DNA of 8,103 nt from an uncultured bacterium. GTDB lineage: Bacteria; Bacteroidota; Bacteroidia; Bacteroidales; Paludibacteraceae. The stretch lies in assembly GCA_947074225.1 (NCBI GenBank), contig CAMTOX010000073.1, positions 1 to 8,103 on the forward strand, written 5' to 3'. The notes below the pieces were generated by a model. That model ran no database searches. It saw only the letters and a program-made list of their open reading frames with translations, and was not told the origin of the DNA. Made by a program: the position numbers and the translations under genes. Position 1 is the stretch's first letter, and each line of letters opens with the position of its first letter. Below are positions 1-6,759 of this stretch, piece after piece.

Positions 1-1113
<1,113 letters not shown>

Positions 1114-1125
1114 TTAAGAGTGAAG

Positions 1126-1145
1126 GAAAAAGAACCGTTGGTTCT
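1126..1145 (-). terminator. Candidate intrinsic terminator after the lspA operon
   Basis: The minus strand carries AGAACC, loop AAC, GGTTCT, then a run of T (GGTTCTTTTTCC). The stem is 6 bp with a 3-base loop followed by five T. It lies about 110 bases past the stop of the last gene of the lspA unit and before the proS promoter, the right place to separate the two units. The stem is short, so confidence is moderate. Confidence 0.45.
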
Positions 1146-1199
1146 AATAAAACACCCATTATTATATTGCTATTAATCTACACACAACTCTTTTCAATA

Positions 1200-1247
1200 A
1201 ACCTTAGCCAATAAGTCTGAATACCTATACATCATAACTCTAAGGTT
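1200..1247. repeat. 8-bp inverted repeat with long loop downstream of the 106-residue gene
   Basis: AACCTTAG (1200-1207) and CTAAGGTT (1240-1247) are perfect inverted arms separated by 32 bases, starting about 10 bases past the stop codon of the gene at 1257. No strong T-run follows on the minus strand (GGTTTATTGAAAA), so it is not a clear terminator. It could be a 3'-end structure or chance. Confidence 0.3.
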
Positions 1248-1256
1248 AACCAAGCA

Positions 1257-1577
1257 TCATAACACCTCTACTACTGTATGCTCTGTAATTTTTAATTCCG
1301 ATAGGGAAAGATTCTTCCATAAAAGTAAACGCCCGGAATAACCCTTTTCTAAACGTTCGCTCACCAATAGCTTTATTTCTTTTCCTACTACCCTCTTATT
1401 TTCACTCACATCGGTGGTAATAAGTCCATTATAAAAACGAGTCATACTGGGTTCAACTCTGCACAATTCCAAAGGAGCAACCTCTATTACCTCACCATCA
1501 TCACTTAGCGTAATATAATGGTTCGTTAAAAGTGTCGACGCATCAACAATAACTCTATTGGCTGCAACAGATTTCAT
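1257..1577 (-). CDS. Conserved-type small protein resembling an amidohydrolase beta-sandwich without the catalytic barrel
   Basis: Protein of 106 residues with no signal peptide or membrane helix, probably cytoplasmic. I chose the ATG at 1577, 6 bases past the stop of the upstream lipoprotein gene; a GTG one codon earlier (1580) would add a single residue. The start (KSVAANRVIVD, then ITLSDDGEVIEVAPLE, then RFYNGLI) has the rhythm of the opening beta-strands of amidohydrolases, in which a sequence like FYNGLI is normally followed by a metal-binding HxH (PGFVNxHxH). Here that segment is replaced by TTDVSENKR and no HxH or later metal ligands exist. The end (GYSGRLLLWKNLSLSELKI, then TEHTVVEVL) resembles the C-terminal strands of the same fold. 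It is the last gene of the lspA unit. The amidohydrolase link is my inference from pattern. Function unknown; it cannot have normal hydrolase chemistry. Confidence 0.75.
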   Translation of the reverse strand: MKSVAANRVIVDASTLLTNHYITLSDDGEVIEVAPLELCRVEPSMTRFYNGLITTDVSENKRVVGKEIKLLVSERLEKGYSGRLLLWKNLSLSELKITEHTVVEVL

Positions 1578-1583
1578 CACTTC

Positions 1584-2519
1584 TTACTCTTTCATAGATT
1601 TCTTCACAAACTCATCGCGCGATCTTGGCACTTGAAGCTTCTGTTTATCTATATTCAAGCGCACGGCATTGCCATCGTGATTAAGTTTACTACCAACTAA
1701 TTTTAATGAATCCCTATATGCCTCAAATTGTTCAACACTCACTTCCGATAGTGGATGATTAAAATAATTATACTTTCGAATGAAACTTATTGAGTCAATA
1801 TCCAACACTGAAATCTCTGTACTATCCGGCAAATCTATAAACTTAAATTCAACGCTCGATGGTACCTTGTCATTCTCCATTGCATGAGTAACGGTGTAAC
1901 GATATTTCACACTATCTGCACGTAACGGGAAACGCAAAGTATCTATGGTACTATCTGTATATTGATATACCATTTCAAGATTAGCCTTTGTGCTACTATC
2001 GTTAGGTAGAAATGTCATTATAAAACGCCACACATACTCATCTTGAGGCTCCATCCATCCTTTATTATCAATCTTAAAATGTAGAGAATCGGTCAAAAGA
2101 AACTCTCTCTGGTAAATGCTATCTTGCCACAACCATAATGGTATTGAACGAATAGAATCTATCACAACAATTTCATCTGGGTAATAATAGTAACTATTTA
2201 CCAATGCTTCTCGCTCTGCTTGTTTCTCCTTTACTATAGCATAAACTGCCTCCAACTTCGTAGGATTCCTTGAATACCAAGCCAACGATTTATCGAAAGC
2301 CTCTTTAGTGGTATTATATTTTGCAAATACAGAATTATAGTATGCTTGACGTTCCACACGCTTTAAACTCGACTTACGCATAGCAATAGTAGATTCTGTA
2401 ATATGGAGATCGAATATTATATCGGCCATCTTCTCTTTGTTAAAAACAGAGAGAGGTTTAATATTACATCCTGATAGCAGCAGAACAAATATGAGAAATA
2501 ATAGATTTACCCGTTTCAT
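1584..2519 (-). CDS. DUF4296-domain lipoprotein
   Basis: Predicted lipoprotein of 311 residues. The ATG at 2519 is preferred over the ATG at 2561, because only the later start puts a clean signal directly at the N-terminus: MKRVNLLFLIFVLLLSGC, with lipobox LSGC and the lipidated Cys at residue 18. The earlier start would also overlap lspA by 35 bases, whereas the chosen one leaves a 7-base gap after the lspA stop. Residues of about 24-110 (KMADIIFDLHITES, then YYNSVFAKYNTTKEAFDKSL and a charged helix) fit DUF4296, a Bacteroidetes helical domain of unknown role. The remaining 200 residues are rich in beta-type sequence with many Asp and Ser, probably a periplasmic or surface beta domain. Its signal is a substrate for the signal peptidase encoded just upstream. 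No enzyme motif is seen; the molecular function is unknown. Confidence 0.88.
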   Translation of the reverse strand: MKRVNLLFLIFVLLLSGCNIKPLSVFNKEKMADIIFDLHITESTIAMRKSSLKRVERQAYYNSVFAKYNTTKEAFDKSLAWYSRNPTKLEAVYAIVKEKQAEREALVNSYYYYPDEIVVIDSIRSIPLWLWQDSIYQREFLLTDSLHFKIDNKGWMEPQDEYVWRFIMTFLPNDSSTKANLEMVYQYTDSTIDTLRFPLRADSVKYRYTVTHAMENDKVPSSVEFKFIDLPDSTEISVLDIDSISFIRKYNYFNHPLSEVSVEQFEAYRDSLKLVGSKLNHDGNAVRLNIDKQKLQVPRSRDEFVKKSMKE

Positions 2520-2526
2520 AATAACG

Positions 2527-3144
2527 TTACCCTTTAGGATTTGACTTTGAGAACATATCAAAGCTATTATTGAAATCGTGACGATAAAAAATTAATAGCA
2601 ACACAATTCCTACTGTTATATAAGAATCGGCTAAATTAAATACTGGACTAAAAAAGATTGAACCACCTAAAAAAGGCACCCACTGTGGGAATGTAAAGAG
2701 TGGGAAATAGAACATATCTACCACTTTACCCATTAAGAATGGTGCATAGCCTCCACCCTCGGGGAATGCTGTTGCAACAGTAAAGAAAGTACTCTCACTA
2801 AATACAAGACCATAGAACATACAGTCTATTATATTTCCTATTGCGCCGGCAAGGATTAAGGTTATCACCATAACATAACCCTTCTTGAAATGCGCCTTCA
2901 TTAAACGAATCCAATAATAAAGCATTAAAGCAGATACTATAATGCGAAATATCGACAAAAATAGTTTACTTCCTAACTCCATACCAAAAGCCATACCTGG
3001 ATTCTCAACAAAAAGAATCTCAAACCAACTAAATATCTGGTACGACTCGCCTAAAGTCATCGACAACTTTATATGAATCTTCAGCAACTGATCGGCAAGT
3101 AGTAAAATGAATAAAAATAGTATGGATTTATAAGACGATTTCAT
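2527..3144 (-). CDS. lspA: Lipoprotein signal peptidase II
   Basis: Inner-membrane aspartyl protease that removes the signal peptide of prolipoproteins ahead of the lipidated Cys. I place the start at the ATG at 3144 (205 residues); an upstream GTG at 3171 in the same frame lies inside a hairpin and would add nine polar residues before the first helix. Visible features: helix 1 near 7-22, the VENPGMAFG motif (46-54; N48 in the family's conserved NxGxAF), two middle helices, GNIID (103-107), VVDMF with catalytic Asp143, and FNLADS with catalytic Asp173, followed by the last helix. Both catalytic aspartates are present. The protein is longer than the 160-170 residues typical of proteobacteria, mainly because of about 30 residues between GNIID and VVD and about 20 more before NLADS, a pattern I associate with Bacteroidetes. 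The Arg that commonly follows GNLID is Cys108 here. First gene of a three-gene unit. Confidence 0.95.
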   Translation of the reverse strand: MKSSYKSILFLFILLLADQLLKIHIKLSMTLGESYQIFSWFEILFVENPGMAFGMELGSKLFLSIFRIIVSALMLYYWIRLMKAHFKKGYVMVITLILAGAIGNIIDCMFYGLVFSESTFFTVATAFPEGGGYAPFLMGKVVDMFYFPLFTFPQWVPFLGGSIFFSPVFNLADSYITVGIVLLLIFYRHDFNNSFDMFSKSNPKG

Positions 3145-3156
3145 AAAATAGATTTT

Positions 3157-3186
3157 AAAAGCCCTTTTCACTAATAGAAAAGGGCT
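3157..3186 (-). terminator. Strong hairpin with T-run immediately upstream of lspA (terminator or attenuator)
   Basis: Minus strand: AGCCCTTTTC, loop TATTAGT, GAAAAGGGCT, then TTT. The stem is a perfect 10 bp (3160-3169 with 3177-3186). The other strand also reads out into a T-rich run (TATATTTTT), so the element could act in both directions. It ends only 12 bases before the lspA ATG, leaving no room for a promoter downstream of it. Either lspA transcription starts within or above the hairpin and reads through, or the hairpin terminates the transcript of the gene upstream or of the spacer. Confidence 0.7.
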
Positions 3187-3476
3187 ATATTTTTAACAAT
3201 AGGTATGTCTATACACTATATATTGATTATATAAATGTTGGCACAGAATAAAAACAGAGTTTTAAGAACCATGTTTAAACACACTCTTCTTCCTCTTACT
3301 TTCAGTGTAATAATCTTATGAATTTGGTAACAACACACCATTTATAGTTCACAAATAGACTATTAGCTAGGAGCCAATATGCAAAAGAAAAAAGAGTTGA
3401 CAATAAACAACAAACTGTTCTTTACCAAACGCAAATAAAAATGCAATGCTTTTAAATAAAGTACCGTAGGGTATCT
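3187..3476. other. AT-rich intergenic spacer between the dksA-like gene and the lspA hairpin
   Basis: About 290 bases with no credible gene. The minus strand holds a possible -7 element with a -33 TTTG near its upstream end (3382-3414), an 8-bp hairpin at 3361-3379 (TATTGGCT, loop CCT, AGCTAATA, including one G-T pair), and the strong hairpin at its downstream end. The only reading frames are very short (the best is 18 codons at 3272-3216). It could be a long 3' untranslated region of the dksA-like gene, a leader of lspA, or a small RNA. Confidence 0.5.
3382..3414 (-). promoter_or_regulatory. Possible promoter for the lspA leader or a small RNA
   Basis: The minus strand has TTTG (3414-3411), a 21-base spacer and TTCTTTTG (3389-3382). 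The second element matches TAnnTTTG at 5 of 6 fixed positions, with T in place of the A. Transcription would start near 3376 and run about 220 bases to the hairpin at 3186-3157. The match is imperfect and the region is AT-rich, so chance is possible. Confidence 0.25.
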
Positions 3477-3851
3477 TTATTTTTTCTCTTTTGCTTCAAT
3501 ACTTAAAGTAGCATGAGGCACTGCACGTAAACGCTCTTTTGGAATTAGCTTTCCTGTTTCTCTACAAATACCATAAGTTTTATTCTGAATACGTATCAAA
3601 GCAGCTTGAAGATGTTGAATAAACTTCATCTGGCGTTGTGCCAACTGCCCTGCCGACTCTTTTGACAATGTAGATGCGCCCTCTTCTAAAGTCTTAAAAG
3701 TTGGCGATGTATCTTTAACATCATTACCATCGGCATTACTTACATAAGATTTTAACTCTTCATACTCATTCTGAGCTTTCTCAAGTTTTGCAACTATTAG
3801 AACTCTAAATTCCTCAAGTTCAACATCTGTATAGCGAGTCTTTTCTGTCAT
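3477..3851 (-). CDS. TraR/DksA-family regulator lacking most zinc-finger cysteines
   Basis: Cytoplasmic protein of 124 residues, a likely RNA polymerase secondary-channel or (p)ppGpp-linked transcription regulator by family. The start is the ATG at 3851 (MTEKTRYTDVELEEFR); the same frame extends to 3917 but the added 22 residues run through the promoter region and look untranslated. Residues 9-35 and 64-92 form two charged helices expected to pair as the DksA-type coiled coil. The end, YGICRETGKLIPKERLRAVP (93-112), is the classic DksA/TraR finger signature, yet only Cys96 remains: the other zinc positions read Thr99, Ser117 and Ala120. The DxxDxA coil-tip motif of E. coli DksA is not obvious (the loop reads NADGNDVKD). 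From memory, loss of cysteines is common in Bacteroidetes members. A gene symbol is withheld because DksA function is unproven. It has its own candidate promoter and lies between mlaF and lspA. Confidence 0.88.
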   Translation of the reverse strand: MTEKTRYTDVELEEFRVLIVAKLEKAQNEYEELKSYVSNADGNDVKDTSPTFKTLEEGASTLSKESAGQLAQRQMKFIQHLQAALIRIQNKTYGICRETGKLIPKERLRAVPHATLSIEAKEKK

Positions 3852-3880
3852 AACGTTTATAGATTTAATTGGTTCAAGAA

Positions 3881-3910
3881 CAAAATTGGTTATTTTAAAA
3901 GAGTGCACAA
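3881..3910 (-). promoter_or_regulatory. Putative promoter of the dksA-like gene
   Basis: The minus strand has TTG (3910-3908), a 19-base spacer and CAATTTTG (3888-3881), one base from the Bacteroides -7 consensus TAnnTTTG. Transcription would start near 3875, about 24 bases before the ATG at 3851. The position in the 81-base gap after mlaF makes separate expression of the regulator plausible. Confidence 0.4.
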
Positions 3911-3932
3911 GATACAAAATTTATTCCATAAA

Positions 3933-4700
3933 TTACCTCTTACAGTTCACAGAATCTTTAACTAATTTAAATAAGTCGGATGCGAAGACAAAATTATTCA
4001 ACGACACATTGTCGGAAGTAAAAATATCATCTTTAGAACCGTCCCAAGCCTTCACACCTTTTTCTATTAAAATAATATGAGCTCCAGTCTCCATAATAGA
4101 GTTCATATCATGCGTATTTACAATGGTGGTTATGTCGTACTCTTCTGTAATCTCCTCAATCAACTTATCAATTACTAATGAAGTTACCGGATCTAACCCT
4201 GAGTTAGGTTCATCGCAAAACAGATAACGAGGGTTTAAAGTTATAGCACGGGCTATAGCAACACGCTTCTGCATACCTCCACTAATTTCAGAGGGCATTA
4301 AATTATAAGTCACAGGTTGAATATTCACACGCGACAAACAAAACTTTGCACGTTCCTCCATCTCTTTTTTGGTCATAGTAGAGAACATCTCTAATGGAAA
4401 CATCACATTCTGCAACACTGTCAAAGAGTCAAATAGAGCCGAACCTTGAAACAACATTCCCACCTCGCGACGTAATAACTTAATATCGCGCATCTTCATA
4501 TCGGTCAGGTTTCTACCATCGTATAAAATGCTTCCGGAATCTACTTGAAACAAACCAATAATACTCTTCATCAAAACCGTTTTACCTGAACCACTCTGAC
4601 CTATAATTTGATTTACTTTGCCAGAATAGAAATCGGCCGATACATCGCTCAATACGGTTTTACCATCAAAAGATTTATATAAATTTTCTACACGTATCAT
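3933..4700 (-). CDS. mlaF: MlaF-type ABC transporter ATP-binding protein
   Basis: Cytoplasmic ATPase subunit of an MlaFE-type ABC transporter that moves phospholipids or other lipids between membranes. All nucleotide-binding motifs are intact in 255 residues: Walker A GQSGSGKT (34-41), Q-loop Gln85, signature SGGMQ (140-144), Walker B YLFCDE (159-164) with catalytic Glu164, D-loop SGLDP (167-171) and switch His197. The stretch EISGGMQKRVAIARA is characteristic of the MlaF/Ttg2A group, more so than of amino-acid importers. The ATG at 4700 overlaps the stop of the permease gene as ATGA, which implies translational coupling. The symbol is given by homology; the substrate is inferred from the family. 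The closest alternatives are glutamate-type importers, made unlikely by the MlaE-family partner. Confidence 0.92.
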   Translation of the reverse strand: MIRVENLYKSFDGKTVLSDVSADFYSGKVNQIIGQSGSGKTVLMKSIIGLFQVDSGSILYDGRNLTDMKMRDIKLLRREVGMLFQGSALFDSLTVLQNVMFPLEMFSTMTKKEMEERAKFCLSRVNIQPVTYNLMPSEISGGMQKRVAIARAITLNPRYLFCDEPNSGLDPVTSLVIDKLIEEITEEYDITTIVNTHDMNSIMETGAHIILIEKGVKAWDGSKDDIFTSDNVSLNNFVFASDLFKLVKDSVNCKR

Positions 4701-5443
4701 AACAACATTATATCAGTAAGAAGAATATTCGACAAAAGTAATAACACACAGCTATTTACAACTGCATGAGTACTGGCCTGACCCACATCTAAAGCACCAC
4801 CATAAGCGTAATAGCCATAGAAAGAAGAAACCGAAGCTATTATAAAACCAAAAAAGAGCGATTTTATAATTGAATACCACAAATAAAAAGGTATATAGGC
4901 ATATTGAATTCCATATAAGAAATCGGAAACGGTTATTAAATCGGTAAAATAAGAGACTCCGGCACCACCTATTAAACCACAAGCAATACTAAAGGTCACT
5001 AAGATGGGCATAAAGAATACTAAAGCTACTATCTTGGGTAAGATTAAATAATTTGCTGAGTTAACCCCCATAATCTCCATAGCATCTATCTGTTCAGATA
5101 CACGCATACTTCCAATCTCTGAAGCTATAAAAGAGCCTACTTTACCTGCTAAAAGTAAACACATAATAGTAGAAGCAAACTCCAATAAGAAAGTATCGCG
5201 CAATACTAAACCTGTACTATAACGAGGCAGTAATGGATTCTCAGTATTCTGTATAGTCTGAACTGTCATGATTACACCGGTAAAGATGGAAATAATCACA
5301 ACAATACCAATAGAGTTAGTTCCTAACTTAACCATCTCTTTTGGTAACTGTTTAAAAAATTGACGCCAATTGTCTGGACGCGTAAACGTACGACGCATTA
5401 AAAGAGAATAGCGCCCGATTTGGTTAAAAGCCTTTACAATCAT
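4697..5443 (-). CDS. mlaE: MlaE-type ABC transporter permease
   Basis: Inner-membrane permease of 248 residues, the standard family length. After an amphipathic N-terminal segment (1-40) come a helix at about 43-62, hydrophobic stretches at about 82-106 and 133-160, and C-terminal helices at about 182-208 and 226-246. The family signature is clear at 109-127: EIGSMRVSEQIDAMEIMGV, matching the ExGxMRVxEQIDAxxxMG pattern of MlaE/TrnD permeases. In characterised systems MlaE pairs with the ATPase MlaF and a hexameric MCE protein (MlaD) to carry phospholipids across the periplasm. Here mlaF overlaps by 4 bases, but no MCE gene follows: the next gene is the dksA-like regulator. The start at 5443 has no Shine-Dalgarno sequence, normal for this phylum. 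A -7 promoter match sits 20 bases upstream. Confidence 0.92.
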   Translation of the reverse strand: MIVKAFNQIGRYSLLMRRTFTRPDNWRQFFKQLPKEMVKLGTNSIGIVVIISIFTGVIMTVQTIQNTENPLLPRYSTGLVLRDTFLLEFASTIMCLLLAGKVGSFIASEIGSMRVSEQIDAMEIMGVNSANYLILPKIVALVFFMPILVTFSIACGLIGGAGVSYFTDLITVSDFLYGIQYAYIPFYLWYSIIKSLFFGFIIASVSSFYGYYAYGGALDVGQASTHAVVNSCVLLLLSNILLTDIMLL

Positions 5444-5462
5444 AGGTTATAATATAATTGCG

Positions 5463-5470
5463 CAAAGATA
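5463..5470 (-). promoter_or_regulatory. Putative -7 promoter element of mlaEF
   Basis: The minus strand reads TATCTTTG, an exact TAnnTTTG match, placing transcription start near 5457 and a leader of about 13 bases before the ATG at 5443. A second exact match, TATATTTG, lies at 5512-5505 and could give a leader of about 55 bases. Neither has a clear TTTG at the -33 spacing. Confidence 0.4.
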
Positions 5471-5527
5471 ATAAAAAATATGCCGCATTTTTATATATAA
5501 AACACAAATATATCATTGAAAAATAAG

Positions 5528-5550
5528 ACTACATAACTTCGTAATGTAGT
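5528..5550 (-). repeat. Inverted repeat upstream of mlaE, possible secondary terminator
   Basis: ACTACAT (5528-5534) and ATGTAGT (5544-5550) are perfect 7-bp arms; past one A-A mismatch two more pairs close a 3-base loop. On the minus strand the hairpin is followed by CTTATTTTTC, a terminator-like run. It lies 80-100 bases past the main exb terminator, so it may be a backup terminator or a structure in an mlaEF leader. Confidence 0.35.
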
Positions 5551-5629
5551 TAGAAATAGAAGTGTAAACAAGCCATTACAACAAAAAAGCGGTAAGAACA
5601 AAAACTATCTGTAAGAATAAAAGAGCGCA

Positions 5630-5661
5630 AAAAAGGCCTCTACAAATGTAGAGGCCTTTTT
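5630..5661 (-). terminator. Intrinsic terminator of the exb operon
   Basis: A perfect 15-bp inverted repeat (AAAAAGGCCTCTACA at 5630-5644 and its complement at 5647-5661). On the minus strand the GGCC-rich stem is followed by TTTTTT. It begins 20 bases past the stop of the second exbD gene. Because the arms start and end in A/T runs it could also stop plus-strand transcription, though no plus-strand gene feeds into it. Confidence 0.92.
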
Positions 5662-5681
5662 ATGAAATATAACAAGTGCTA

Positions 5682-6155
5682 TTAATAAGCATTTACACGT
5701 TGAGAGGCAGCATAGTTAATTTTCAATGCATAAGCACGTCTCAAGGCTTGTTTAATATCTGTTACTATACCCATCTTAGTATCCTTATCGGCTTTAATAG
5801 AGATGGTTAATAACGGTTTCTCATCTTCGCGCATCGCTTCACGTTCACGAACAATATACTCTTCAAGTTGTTCTACATCAGCAAACTGATCGTCCAACTG
5901 AATACGTGTTTCACGTCCATATTGTTTTTGATACTCGTTTAAAGGGGTACCAACATAAACATAACGAACTAAAGATTTCTTATCTAAAGATTGTAACTCA
6001 GTAGCTTCAGGAACACTAATAGAAACCTTAAAAGGTACTTCCATCATTGAAGTTGAAACCATGAAGAAAAATAACAACATAAAGATAATATCGGGTAGCG
6101 ACGCAGTACTTACTGCAGGTACACCTTTCTTACCCTCCTTTCTAATTTTTGCCAT
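5682..6155 (-). CDS. ExbD/TolR-family protein (second paralogue)
   Basis: Single-pass inner-membrane protein of 157 residues that works with ExbB-type proton channels to turn proton-motive force into work in the periplasm. A basic cytoplasmic N-terminus (MAKIRKEGKKG) leads to one helix at about 18-36 beginning LPDIIFMLLFFFMV; Asp22 is at the conserved proton-carrying position of ExbD/TolR. The periplasmic domain (40-157) ends with ISIKADKDTKMGIVTDIKQA (119-138), a typical ExbD stretch (x-ADxxTxxG-x-V). Its ATG shares its A with the stop of the preceding exbD gene (TAATG), and a Shine-Dalgarno-like GGAGGG lies about 9 bases upstream, unusual for this phylum. Last gene of the operon, followed by a strong terminator. 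No symbol is given because ExbD and TolR cannot be told apart here. Confidence 0.93.
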   Translation of the reverse strand: MAKIRKEGKKGVPAVSTASLPDIIFMLLFFFMVSTSMMEVPFKVSISVPEATELQSLDKKSLVRYVYVGTPLNEYQKQYGRETRIQLDDQFADVEQLEEYIVREREAMREDEKPLLTISIKADKDTKMGIVTDIKQALRRAYALKINYAASQRVNAY

Positions 6156-6748
6156 TACTTTTTCCCTCCATAATTTTTAGGTTCCGCCTCGGAAATCTTT
6201 TGAGGAAATATATCCTGAATAGACTTCTGACGTTCTACTGATAACTCACTATATGGAACACCAAAACGTTTTTTAGCTTCCATTTCACGCAATTCGTTAT
6301 AGGCCGCTACCAATTCATTTTGAACCTCTATATATTTCTGATACTGAGTTCCACGGTCATTTTGTAATGATATAACGTGGTTTTTAGTCGTTAATATTGT
6401 CTCTATTTTACCATCTATTGTAACCTCTATTGGTAACAACTCTGGTAAGTTAGACAAATCGCCTTCGTTCAATATAAACTCCTTTGCTTTTTCGCGCAAA
6501 TCATGCACGTCAATAAATTCTCTATTAACCAACAACTGATTATTGCTATTTATCAAAACTACGAAGATATTTCTTTCGTTAATTTCGGTATCTTGAGCTT
6601 CAAAATCCGGTGGTAAAGGATCTGGCAAACGTCTTGACAAACCTTTATCAACCGACATGGTTGTAGTTACTAAGAAGAAAATAAGGAGCAAAAAGGCGAT
6701 ATCGGCCATTGAACTTGCGTTAATCTCTTGAACTGTCCTTTTTCCCAT
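6155..6748 (-). CDS. ExbD/TolR-family protein (first paralogue, with C-terminal extension)
   Basis: Inner-membrane ExbD/TolR homologue of 197 residues, longer than the usual 130-150. A short N-terminus (MGKRTVQEIN) precedes one helix at about 14-31 (SMADIAFLLLIFFLVTTTM) with Asp16 at the conserved proton-path position. The periplasmic part includes NIFVVLINSNNQLLVN (60-75), a beta-strand pair normal for ExbD. After the expected domain come a charged, probably coiled-coil segment at about 135-162 (VQNELVAAYNELREMEAKKR) and a polar tail ending NYGGKK. The differing lengths and periplasmic domains of the two paralogues suggest a heterodimer, since structurally studied ExbB pentamers hold two ExbD copies. 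It follows the four-helix gene by 39 bases and overlaps the next exbD by one base. Confidence 0.92.
   Translation of the reverse strand: MGKRTVQEINASSMADIAFLLLIFFLVTTTMSVDKGLSRRLPDPLPPDFEAQDTEINERNIFVVLINSNNQLLVNREFIDVHDLREKAKEFILNEGDLSNLPELLPIEVTIDGKIETILTTKNHVISLQNDRGTQYQKYIEVQNELVAAYNELREMEAKKRFGVPYSELSVERQKSIQDIFPQKISEAEPKNYGGKK
6156..6175 (-). promoter_or_regulatory. Shine-Dalgarno-like site for the second exbD
   Basis: The minus strand reads ATGGAGGGAAAAAGTAATG, with GGAGG about 9 bases before the ATG at 6155. It lies within the last codons (Tyr-Gly-Gly-Lys-Lys-stop) of the upstream gene. Other leaders in the window are A/T-rich without such a motif. It may boost re-initiation, or simply reflect the Gly-Gly codons. 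Confidence 0.4.
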
Positions 6749-6759
6749 TTTATGTATTT

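Noticed and set aside
2520..2561. Upstream ATG start for the DUF4296 lipoprotein
   Set aside because: It would put 14 extra residues before the signal peptide and overlap lspA; the ATG at 2519 gives a standard lipoprotein signal.
3145..3171. Upstream GTG start for lspA
   Set aside because: It lies inside the hairpin at 3157-3186, whereas the ATG at 3144 leads straight into the first membrane helix.
3216..3272. Hydrophobic 18-codon minus-strand frame in the lspA leader (MVLKTLFLFCANIYIINI)
   Set aside because: Very short, with no ribosome-binding signal and no run of regulatory codons as expected of a leader peptide; likely chance in AT-rich DNA.
3852..3917. Upstream start for the dksA-like gene
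   Set aside because: The added residues are encoded by the AT-rich promoter region, with a likely -7 element at 3881-3888, and do not resemble DksA-family N-termini.
3886..4080. Plus-strand open frame of 64 codons
   Set aside because: It overlaps the mlaF 3' end and the dksA promoter region on the opposite strand; no domain and no sensible start context.
4752..4982. Minus-strand 76-codon frame rich in Trp and Phe
   Set aside because: It is an alternative frame within mlaE; its odd composition is what a shifted reading of membrane-helix codons produces.
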